Shown here piece by piece: positions 46,276-54,148 of a stretch of DNA of 64,000 bases. How positions within the stretch are numbered: position 1 is the stretch's first letter; every line of letters starts with the position of its first letter. Source of the stretch: CTSoil-075 sp042610375 (GTDB taxonomy: Bacteria; Bacillota; Negativicutes; DSM-13327); the NCBI RefSeq assembly GCF_042610375.1, contig NZ_JBGJZL010000005.1:186001-250000 (forward strand), given 5' to 3'. The notes below the pieces were generated by a model. That model saw only the letters and a list, made by a program, of their open reading frames with translations. It was not told the DNA's origin and did no database searches. A program made the translations under genes and the position numbers.

Positions 46276-47612
46276 GTATGATACGATCTAAAGAGCGCGA
46301 TGCTGTCCTGCAGTCCCTTCGAGCCGGGGTAGTGCCTCGTGTCGGTCAGCATCTTATCCAGGTTGGTCGGGTACGTGAAATTGAGGCCATGCTGAAAGAT
46401 ATAGAGCGCGTAGCTGATGGCGGCACTATGTTCCGCTTAGTTATAGGTGAATACGGCTCGGGGAAAACTTTCTTCCTTAATCTTATCAGGGCAGTTTCTC
46501 TTGAGAAGAAACTGGTGACCGTACACGCTGACCTAAATCCTGATAGAAGACTACACTCGACTGGTGGGCAAGCCCGTTCATTATTCGCTGAATTGATGAA
46601 AAATCTCTCGACTAGAACAAAGCCAGATGGTGGTGCTTTAGCGGGAATCATCGAACGATTCATCTCTAATGCCCGTATGGAGGCTACTACAAAAGGTATA
46701 AGCCCCGAGCAAGTAATTCATGAAAAACTGGCTCATTTGTCAGAGATGGTGAACGGCTACGACTTTGCAACGGTAATAGCGGCTTATTGGAAGGGGTTCG
46801 AAAGTGGACAAGAACAGCTAAAAGTAGATGCAATCCGATGGCTTCGTGGTGAATTCACTACAAAAACCGATGCGAGAAAATCTCTTGGCGTTCGAACAAT
46901 TATCGATGACGCTTCTGTCTACGACCAGTTAAAACTACTAAGCAAGTTTGTGAGACTCGCCGGGTACGCAGGAGTTGTAGTATGCCTAGATGAGATGGTA
47001 AATCTCTATAAACTTGCTAATACCCAGGCCCGTAATGCTAATTATGAACAGATACTTCGTATCTTAAATGATTCACTACAGGGTAACTCGGACGGGTTGG
47101 GATTCATATTTGGGGGCACTCCTGAGTTTTTAATGGATGTTCGCAGAGGTTTATATAGCTATACTGCATTACAATCGCGTTTAACTGAAAATGCTTTCGC
47201 GAAAAACGGTTTTATGGACTATAACCATCCTGTACTTAGGCTCTCAAGTCTAAGTCAGGAAGAATTTTTAGTGCTTCTTGGGAAACTGCGAAATGTCTTT
47301 GCGTTTGGTGATTCTAGCAAATACCTGATGCCGGACGAAGGATTAATTGCTTTTATGAATCACTGCAATAAACGTATTGGGGATTGCTATTTTAGGACTC
47401 CGCGTACAACAACTACAGCATTCATTAATCTATTATCAGTTCTTGAGCAAAACGCAGATGCAGATTGGCGGAACCTGCTAGGGGATTTAGATGTAGAAAA
47501 AGATATGGGTTTTCAAAATGAAGTATTTACTGATACCCCATCGCTCACTGATCCTATAGTTCATAAATCAACGGGAGTTGATGCTGATGAGTTCGCCAGT
47601 TTCAAGCTCTAG
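46272..47612 (+). CDS. BrxD-like (DUF2791) P-loop ATPase
   Basis: 446 residues. It starts at GTG 46272, overlapping the TerB-gene stop by 4 bp. P loop GEYGSGKTFFLNLI near 59; Walker B VVCLDEMVNLYKL near 238; IFGGTPEFLMDVRRGLYSY is typical of the family. DUF2791 ATPases occur in BREX types with the Lhr-like helicase BrxHI and in Ter-associated DNA-processing operons. The call as BrxD-like rests on these motifs and the next gene. They probably act as a loader or regulator for the helicase. Confidence 0.82.
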   Translation: MSMIRSKERDAVLQSLRAGVVPRVGQHLIQVGRVREIEAMLKDIERVADGGTMFRLVIGEYGSGKTFFLNLIRAVSLEKKLVTVHADLNPDRRLHSTGGQARSLFAELMKNLSTRTKPDGGALAGIIERFISNARMEATTKGISPEQVIHEKLAHLSEMVNGYDFATVIAAYWKGFESGQEQLKVDAIRWLRGEFTTKTDARKSLGVRTIIDDASVYDQLKLLSKFVRLAGYAGVVVCLDEMVNLYKLANTQARNANYEQILRILNDSLQGNSDGLGFIFGGTPEFLMDVRRGLYSYTALQSRLTENAFAKNGFMDYNHPVLRLSSLSQEEFLVLLGKLRNVFAFGDSSKYLMPDEGLIAFMNHCNKRIGDCYFRTPRTTTTAFINLLSVLEQNADADWRNLLGDLDVEKDMGFQNEVFTDTPSLTDPIVHKSTGVDADEFASFKL

Positions 47613-49833
47613 CCAAGCATCCTCAGCATTTAGTCTTCTTGATCCACGGATTCAACACTGGATTTGGGAATTAAGATGGACTGAGCTTAGGGATGTACAA
47701 GAATATGCAATACCGGCAATTCTAGAAGAACAAGATGTGATAATTGCAGCCGCCACAGCTTCTGGGAAAACTGAGGCGGCCTTTTTCCCAGTGTTAACCC
47801 GTTTACTTGGCATGCAAAATTCGCAAGCAACCGTGATCTATATTAGCCCTTTGAAGGCGCTTATTAATGACCAATGGGATCGTCTTGAACTCTTATGTGA
47901 GCAGCTAGAAATAATGGTTACTCCTTGGCACGGTGATATATCGTCTTCTAGGAAGAAAAGGTTTTTAAATAAGCCAGGAGGATGCGTACTCATTACTCCT
48001 GAATCGCTTGAAGCGTTGCTTATGAATTACGGGCACCAAGTTAATAGCATTTTCTCAGGGCTGATATATTGCGTTATCGATGAAGTCCACGCTTTTATGG
48101 GAACTGAAAGAGGTAAGCAACTTCAGAGTTTACTACACCGATTGGAAGTGGCAGTAAATAAGAAAATACCGCGTATTGGCCTCTCTGCTACCCTTGGCGA
48201 TATGAAAATGGCTGCTAATTATTTGCGACCAGAAAACCCAGAAGGGGTTCGAATAATATGTAGTGGAAATAGCAGTCAAGAACTTAAGATCGCATTATAT
48301 GGGTATAAGATTGGGAAACAAACTGATGCAGTTACTTTGACCGCAGGGGATATCGTTACTGATGATCAGTATGAGAAACAGATGCTTACATCTCATGATT
48401 GGGTAGCTAGGAAGTTATTCCCCTCATTACGAGGAAACAACAATCTTGTTTTTCCTAACTCACGCGCTAGTGTCGAGATATTTTCAGATAAATTAAGAAA
48501 AATGTGTGAGGACGCAGGAGTTCCAAACGAGTTCTGGCCTCATCATGGTAGCCTATCTAAAGAGATAAGAGAGGAAACTGAGCGGGCGCTAAAGGAAAAG
48601 GAGAACCCGGCTACAGGAATATGCACCAACACCTTGGAACTGGGGATAGATATTGGTTCTGTTAAAAGTGTGGCCCAAGTAGGTCCGCCTCCTTCGGTAG
48701 CAAGTTTAAGGCAGCGTATTGGTAGATCAGGTAGAAAAGAAGGAGAGCCTGCCATCTTACGGGCCTTTAGTATTGAAAATGAAATTGACCAGCAATCGAG
48801 ACTGTCTGATCTGCTACGTGAACAGCTTGTACAAAGCATAGCCATGACTCAACTTCTTACAAAAGGATGGTGTGAACCAATACATGCAAAAGGTTTACAC
48901 CTATCTACCTTGGTACAACAACTACTTTCAGTCATTGTACAATATGGAGGTTTAACCGCTGGACGTTCCTGGCAACTATTCTGTGAAAGCGGACCATTCT
49001 CGGGTCTTACTAAATCTGAATTTATTACTTTACTGCGAGGACTTGGAGAACAACAGGTCATTATCCAGGATCATACTGGGCTACTATTATTAGGAGCACT
49101 AGGCGAAAAGTTGGTAAACCATTATTCCTTTTATGCAACTTTCAAGAGTGACGAAGAATATAGATTAGTACATCAAGGGAAGCCACTGGGAACATTACCA
49201 ATTAGCCGTGCTGTCACATTAGATAGCTACTTAATATTCGCTGGAAGGCGTTGGCGAGTAGAAGCTGTATATGAAGAACAAAAAGTTATCGTCGTATTAC
49301 CGGATAAAGGTGGAAAAGCACCTGTATTCTTTGGTGGCGGATCGAGACTACACGATAAGGTTCGCGAAGAGATGCGGGAAGTCCTCGGATCGTTGGAGCC
49401 AATTCCATTTTTAGATACTGTTTCAGCAGACTTGCTGAGAGAAGCCCGTTTCCATTTCCGACAACTTATGTTGGAGTCTAAACCTATTATCAAAATGGGT
49501 AAAGATGTGCTGCTATTTACTTGGAAAGGTGACAATGTACAAGATACTTTAGCGCTTATATTTAAAGAGCGAGGACACCGTGCTACTAATGAAGGGCTCT
49601 ATATTTCAGTTGAGGCCGATTCAGTCGAATTAATTTACGACTTATTGCTTGAGTTTTCCGAAGGAGTATTGCCGTCGGAAGAGCGCTTAGCGGACCTTGT
49701 TGAGAATAAACAGCAAGAAAAGTGGGACTGGTTACTGCCGGTAAGTCTTCTAGGAAGAAACTATGCGTCACTTTATTTGGAGTTGGAAAATGCGAGTAGA
49801 GCAGTGAAGGAATTGCGATCTCGTAGTGATTAG
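47587..49833 (+). CDS. Lhr-like DEAD/DEAH helicase (BrxHI-like)
   Basis: 748 residues. Start ATG 47587 lies nine bases after GGGAG and overlaps the ATPase gene end. Superfamily 2 motifs: Q/I region EYAIPAIL, Walker A AATASGKTEAAFFP near 54, ISPLKALINDQWDRL, DEVHAF near 165, SATLG, and VI QRIGRSGRKEG near 378. The C-terminal ~350 residues hold a winged-helix region and an Lhr-type beta domain (YLIFAGRRWRVEAV, VFFGGGSRLHDKVREEM). It would unwind or translocate on nucleic acid. With the TerB and BrxD-like genes it forms a three-gene overlapping operon. Confidence 0.88.
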   Translation: MSSPVSSSSQASSAFSLLDPRIQHWIWELRWTELRDVQEYAIPAILEEQDVIIAAATASGKTEAAFFPVLTRLLGMQNSQATVIYISPLKALINDQWDRLELLCEQLEIMVTPWHGDISSSRKKRFLNKPGGCVLITPESLEALLMNYGHQVNSIFSGLIYCVIDEVHAFMGTERGKQLQSLLHRLEVAVNKKIPRIGLSATLGDMKMAANYLRPENPEGVRIICSGNSSQELKIALYGYKIGKQTDAVTLTAGDIVTDDQYEKQMLTSHDWVARKLFPSLRGNNNLVFPNSRASVEIFSDKLRKMCEDAGVPNEFWPHHGSLSKEIREETERALKEKENPATGICTNTLELGIDIGSVKSVAQVGPPPSVASLRQRIGRSGRKEGEPAILRAFSIENEIDQQSRLSDLLREQLVQSIAMTQLLTKGWCEPIHAKGLHLSTLVQQLLSVIVQYGGLTAGRSWQLFCESGPFSGLTKSEFITLLRGLGEQQVIIQDHTGLLLLGALGEKLVNHYSFYATFKSDEEYRLVHQGKPLGTLPISRAVTLDSYLIFAGRRWRVEAVYEEQKVIVVLPDKGGKAPVFFGGGSRLHDKVREEMREVLGSLEPIPFLDTVSADLLREARFHFRQLMLESKPIIKMGKDVLLFTWKGDNVQDTLALIFKERGHRATNEGLYISVEADSVELIYDLLLEFSEGVLPSEERLADLVENKQQEKWDWLLPVSLLGRNYASLYLELENASRAVKELRSRSD

Positions 49834-49970
49834 TTGATGATTCATCAGTTCAATTACTATAGTCCGCAAGGGAGCAAACACCCTAATAATCCTTTTCCCA
49901 AGGCGGCTCGGGGTTATGGAGGGACAAGGACTAGGGTGTAGCGATGACACCCGTTCTGTTAATAAACTAA

Positions 49971-49997
49971 AAAAACGCACAATTTTGGTGCGTTTTT
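49971..49997 (+). terminator. Intrinsic terminator after the TerB-ATPase-helicase operon
   Basis: AAAAACGCAC pairs with GTGCGTTTTT around a 7-nt loop; bidirectional. A second small hairpin (GGGTGT/ACACCC) lies about 40 bp upstream. Confidence 0.85.
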
Positions 49998-50180
49998 GTC
50001 ATTAATTTGATATGTTTACTAATTAACAGTAATTATACCATGCCTTTTAACCTTCTACTCAACCTGATAAACTCATATTTGTTTGTGATGACAGAATCTC
50101 TGGACGCAGGATAATGACAAAAAGACGTAACTTGAATGAAGATAGATTAGGCAAAGAGTGGCCTGAATTATAAGAAGATG

Positions 50181-51002
50181 CTAACTCATAGAACGGCCTA
50201 TCAATTCACCTAATTGGCTTGCGGTGTTGTACAAGTCCTGAGAGGCGTGTAACATCGCGTCAGTCCCAGTAAATGTATCCTTAATGAGCTTAATCTTCTC
50301 ACCAAAAGCTTTAAGAATGCTCTTCTTAGGCTGACCAGATGAGGCTTGATCTGCAATAGTCTCAGCTAGATCAATAGCTTCTTCTTTTAATTCTGCTGGT
50401 AATTGCGATGGCTTTAACAGTTCTACAAGCTTGACTGCTAGTTGTTTTATCTCTGCATTATTGTTAATGAGTGTAGCATTGACGGTGCCATTATCATTCG
50501 CAATGGCATATATTCCATAGTTAATAAAGGTTGTAGGTTCATCCTTTGGCTCAGATACAGGTTCGTGCTCTAAGGCTGAGGCTCCAATCAGACGTTCCGC
50601 CTGATGTAGAATATGGCTCAGCTCCTCCCACATTCTATTCTCCCACTCTGTTGCAAATTTTTGAAGACCATTGCGCTTATAATCCGATAAAACGTAATCC
50701 TTCCACAACTTCTCTTGTAAAAGAGTGCGCTGATTAGATATTAGCTGTTCAGTGTGATCTTTTACAGTAAAATTCTTCTGTTTAAGGGCATTCAGGTCTA
50801 GATCGAGGCGCGTTTGGGATAATTGCTTGGCAGTAGCAGCAACAGTCCGATGACGATGACCTAAGAACATAGAGCTATGTAAAGTACCACGGTTACCGTA
50901 TTCATTTATTGCTTGCCCAATGTCTGAACGAAGTTGACGGATCGCATCTTCATAGACGTTATTGAATCTGAGGCCGGAAGCAGCAAGCCACTCTTTATGC
51001 AT
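50181..51002 (-). CDS. Helical protein of unknown function (273 aa)
   Basis: No family recognised. GGAG lies nine bases before ATG 51002; an upstream ATG abuts the site. The protein is largely helical: a basic stretch FLGHRHRTVAATAKQL near 50, then a central linker with acidic Pro-rich EPVSEPKDEPTTF, then a helical end (EAIDLAETIADQASSG, KKSILKAFGEKIKLI). It has no membrane segment or clear catalytic motif. It is a single gene on the opposite strand to the helicase operon. It might be an abortive-infection-type protein; that is guesswork from context. Confidence 0.6.
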   Translation of the reverse strand: MHKEWLAASGLRFNNVYEDAIRQLRSDIGQAINEYGNRGTLHSSMFLGHRHRTVAATAKQLSQTRLDLDLNALKQKNFTVKDHTEQLISNQRTLLQEKLWKDYVLSDYKRNGLQKFATEWENRMWEELSHILHQAERLIGASALEHEPVSEPKDEPTTFINYGIYAIANDNGTVNATLINNNAEIKQLAVKLVELLKPSQLPAELKEEAIDLAETIADQASSGQPKKSILKAFGEKIKLIKDTFTGTDAMLHASQDLYNTASQLGELIGRSMS

Positions 51003-51389
51003 GAGTATCATCTCCTTAATGCTATTAAGAAGAATTATACCACAATTCAGTTAATTATTAGGTTTAGTGTACCGATAATTTTGCAAAGCCGTTATAAAGC
51101 ACTTTATCAGATGTATGTGATAAGGGTAGGCAAATTACGGAGATGATGATAGTGAACAAAATCAAGGAAGGGTTCAAGATATCGTACAGCGATGTAAAAT
51201 CTCAAGATCCAATAGATCCGCTGGCAATTACCTATTTAAAGTACCAATATGGATGACCATAACGGCAGCAGTAATTCTGATTATAATTTAGTGAGACTTG
51301 TGATATGGTAAAAGCAATCCATTTCAATTAAAAAAAGAAATGAATTTAACCGTATGAGGCTTCAATGCGAGCGCTTCATTAATATTGAG
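51003..51389. other. Gene-poor stretch
   Basis: A 34-codon frame with GGAGAT and GTG 51152 (to 51256) is the only candidate, and it may be a remnant. Otherwise nothing is recognised. Confidence 0.3.
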
Positions 51390-52302
51390 TTACTGAGCTA
51401 ATGAGTTAAGGATTTCTGCCAATCTATCGGGTGCTCCGGTACGGTCCTTCATCTTAGGGAGAGTCTCATCTGTGTAGTGTGCTGGTCGGAGCAGCGGATA
51501 GCGGGATGCGACATAACCGTCGCGTATGTAATAGTTAGCGGTAACGAAAGAGCTTCCGTTTCGAAGAAGATAGTCGACTACTTTCATGAGTTTATGGGGA
51601 TTCCGCGAGACCATCTTAAAATAGTCGGTAAAAATGGAAGTTTGGTCGATGCTCTATTCCTAAGTGCGTCGATAAGCATAGCATCAAACGAAGGAGAGAT
51701 ACCACTAGCAACGATACAATCTTTGCCAATATCAGGACCGGTATGCGGTAAGATATTCGGCGGCAATGTGATAACATCTAGCGTGGAGTTGTATTTCTCA
51801 TAGTTTATTTCTTGGCTCGTACTCGTCGCCAAAGACTGGAAGGCACGATACGCGTATGGGTAATTTTTTTTAATTCATTCATTGAGTAATCTTTAGGTAT
51901 GCGGTGACCGCTGGCGGCGCTAAAATCATTATCAGTGAAATAGTTTATGGCTTCCTCAGTAAAGACACGGATATCTGTATCCGGAATGATCTGGCTCTGA
52001 CAGTTAAGTCCATACTTTCGAGCAAGATTATCACTTGATAAATCTTCTAAAAAGCTGTTACGGACGCAAAAGTTTACGAGGCAACGGATGGATACTGATG
52101 CAGTTAGCGGTTCGTAAAAAATTGCTTCTTCTAAACTGGGGAATAATATAGTGGCGCGGTTTAGTTCGTCTGACCAAATGGATGCTAGTGACGTTAGCCG
52201 CCACCAGATATCCTGTGTAACCTTGGTCATTACATGCTTGGGAAGTTTGTACCTCGCTAAGCGGCTTGTTAGAGGACCTGATATATAATGATCGATACTC
52301 AT
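51390..52302 (-). pseudogene. Probable frameshifted gene or gene remnants
   Basis: Three minus-strand frames follow one another with 28- and 31-bp overlaps: 51805-52302 (165 codons), 51584-51832 and 51390-51614. The second and third have no ribosome site and no good start (the second only TTG). The open frame of the third extends upstream of its ATG (SIFTDYFKMVSRNPHKL). This pattern fits one or two genes broken by frameshifts. The first part (LFPSLEEAIFYEPL, CLVNFCVRNSFLEDL) is unrecognised and could be intact by itself. The third has RNPHKLMKVVDYLL and SSFVTANYYI, loosely like a serine-recombinase core. Confidence is low because a plus-strand frame also spans 51477-51803. Confidence 0.4.
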
Positions 52303-52809
52303 AAATCGAAGATCGCCTCCATTTAATATAGAATAAATTAATTATATGTATGAGAAACGTTAGAGAAAAATAAAGCTTTCAAATATACGTTATTTGTACC
52401 GATTAAATGAGGATTCGCGAAAAATATGGTAAATTCTTCCTTGAAATTACATTTATGAGTAAATTATCAAGAGTTTTATATGAATACAGAAGAGGAAATC
52501 TAGAAAATATGTGGAATTTTCTATCAAAAATTGAAGCACTACGCTCGACAAAAAATGCAAAGATTGAGTGCATCACAAACATTTTAATGCATTAGGGCAG
52601 CTATTGGATTTGAGGCAACAGACGACTTTAAAAAAATATTCTTACATATGTTATGCTATTCTTATCATTTTGCACTGCTTTGCTATTGCAGTTTAATGTC
52701 AGGATGATAAAATGGGAGATGTACACATTGTTCAACAACGCTATTCATATTGGGTCGTCAAACTTAGATGAATTTAAGGTTTCTTAGTAATAGTATGGAG
52801 GGATATCTG
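52303..52809. other. 500-bp spacer before island ppnP
   Basis: Only a weak 62-codon frame (52407-52595) without a ribosome site is seen. The promoter for the intact ppnP should be here. Confidence 0.35.
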
Positions 52810-53127
52810 ATGGAACAATTTGATAATGTATCCGTAGTAACAAAAGCTAATGTATATTTTGATGGCAAGGTGACCAGTCGTACTGTACTATTTGCTGACG
52901 GAAGCAAGAAAACGCTTGGAATCATGTTGCCCGGTGATTACGAATTTGGCACAGACAATGCCGAGACAATGGAGATTCTGGCAGGTGAGCTGGATGTGTT
53001 GCTGCCAGGGCAAAGCGAATGGTGCACTTATAAGGGTGGAGACAACTTCTGGGTTCCATCTAATTCTCGCTTTAGCCTTAAAGTACATATAGTAGCCGAT
53101 TACTGTTGCTCATACGAAGATAAGTAG
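52810..53127 (+). CDS. ppnP: Pyrimidine/purine nucleoside phosphorylase, intact island copy
   Basis: 105 residues. ATG 52810 has GGAGGG eight bases upstream; an earlier in-frame ATG lacks one. It is a single cupin domain of the DUF1255 family: NVYFDGKVTSRTV, TLGIMLPGDYEFGT, EILAGELDVLLPGQ, FWVPSNSRF and VADYCCSYE. Full family length. It converts nucleosides to free bases and ribose-1-phosphate. It is clearly homologous to, but diverged from, the split host copy (for example EQFDNVSVV against GQFENVTVI), so it is not a recent duplication. It probably restores the function lost on insertion. A terminator follows. Confidence 0.93.
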   Translation: MEQFDNVSVVTKANVYFDGKVTSRTVLFADGSKKTLGIMLPGDYEFGTDNAETMEILAGELDVLLPGQSEWCTYKGGDNFWVPSNSRFSLKVHIVADYCCSYEDK

Positions 53128-53183
53128 ATGTACAAGTAGATGCATACTTATTGCTAATAAAACAAAAACGATTCTAGGAGATA

Positions 53184-53228
53184 GTCCTTTCACTTGGTGT
53201 GTTGGATCACAAAAAAAGGTGAAAGGAC
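53184..53228 (+). other. Stem-loop downstream of island ppnP
   Basis: GTCCTTTCAC (53184-53193) pairs perfectly with GTGAAAGGAC (53219-53228) over a 25-nt loop. It lies directly upstream of the terminator. Confidence 0.5.
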
Positions 53229-53234
53229 AATCAA

Positions 53235-53271
53235 ATCGGTAGTATATAATTACTGCCGATCTTTCTTTTTT
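53235..53271 (+). terminator. Intrinsic terminator of island ppnP
   Basis: ATCGGTAGTA and TACTGCCGAT form a 10-bp stem with one wobble pair, followed by CTTTCTTTTTT. Confidence 0.85.
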
Positions 53272-53304
53272 ATCTATACCATAATATCTAAGACACCAGG
53301 TAAT
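53271..53304 (+). repeat. Imperfect direct repeat, left copy
   Basis: TATCTATAC, about 10 variable bases, then AAGACACCAG-G-TAAT. A near copy lies at 57007-57039, and the two enclose exactly the 226-aa/942-aa gene pair. In this copy CACCAGG also pairs with CCTGGTG to form a hairpin. Confidence 0.5.
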
Positions 53305-53467
53305 TTTCCTGGTGTCGTTCTTTATGTACATTTACTTAATGCAACCGTTCCTATATAGAAGGATATTGGAATATTTAACAGAAAACAACAATTAGTGATT
53401 AATGAGTAAAATAGATTGGACATTCCAATAAGCCGGAGAGTAGCATAACAGGCTTTATGCGGTATAT

Positions 53468-54148
53468 GTGATTGAAATGAGGTTAAGATTTATGAAAGAG
53501 TCGACATTCCCCTTGTCTCATCAGTTAGCGATCTATCAGCGGTTAAAAGAAAAACAGTCGAAATTAGCGCAGATGTATCTTGGCGCAATTATGACGTTGC
53601 AACACCATGATAACCCAGAAAGATTGGCTCAAGTTGCGCATAGTCTGCGCGAGTTAATGGAAAAAGCATCTTCCTTTCTTGAGGTGGCAGTGGTCAAGCA
53701 TGGCATAAAGGTAGCTGAAATAATAACGCCACTTTGCAGAAATTGGGCAAAAACTGCATATTCTAGTGCATGCTATAAAGACGGTAAGTGGAGCGGTACT
53801 ATCGATAATAAACTTGGCGAGGCGCTGATTAAAGTAGACAATTTCACAATCAATTGGCTAGATGATAAAAAAAATAAAAAGGCTGATGAGATTGGTCCTT
53901 TGTTAACGAAACTGTGTGGTGTTGAATATCCATTGCCGCAGGTATTAAACGATATTAATTGGAAAGAATGGCATAACCTAAATATATATTTTCAAAACGT
54001 AGCTCATCATGGCCAAGTTAAAGAGGATGATTTTAATAAAAAGTTATATGAGTTGGAGCAATTCCTTCTCAATAGACTAGCTCCTTGCTCAGTTGAAGAT
54101 TTTGCAATAATTGATAGTATTATTCAGGAGGGCGAGAAGGTTGGATAA
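53468..54148 (+). CDS. Helical protein, first gene of candidate two-gene system
   Basis: About 226 residues (or 217 from the internal ATG at 53492). The N-terminal helices read LAIYQRLKEKQSKLAQMYLG and, after NPERLAQVAHSLRELMEKAS, a variable C-terminal helical domain. No catalytic residues, membrane segment or known domain are recognised. The NPERLAQVAHSLRELMEK pattern recalls helical proteins in predicted defence loci, an impression I cannot verify. Its 3' end overlaps the next gene by 8 bp, with that gene's AGGAGG inside its coding region, so the two are translationally coupled. Confidence 0.7.
   Translation: MIEMRLRFMKESTFPLSHQLAIYQRLKEKQSKLAQMYLGAIMTLQHHDNPERLAQVAHSLRELMEKASSFLEVAVVKHGIKVAEIITPLCRNWAKTAYSSACYKDGKWSGTIDNKLGEALIKVDNFTINWLDDKKNKKADEIGPLLTKLCGVEYPLPQVLNDINWKEWHNLNIYFQNVAHHGQVKEDDFNKKLYELEQFLLNRLAPCSVEDFAIIDSIIQEGEKVG

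Noticed and set aside
51152..51256. 34-codon frame with GGAGAT and GTG start
   Set aside because: The ribosome site is plausible but the product is too short and unrecognised; a remnant cannot be excluded.
51477..51803. 108-codon plus-strand frame opposite the frameshifted region
   Set aside because: No ribosome site before the start; the minus-strand reading looked slightly more protein-like, though not decisively.
52407..52595. 62-codon plus-strand frame before island ppnP
   Set aside because: No ribosome site and no recognisable features.
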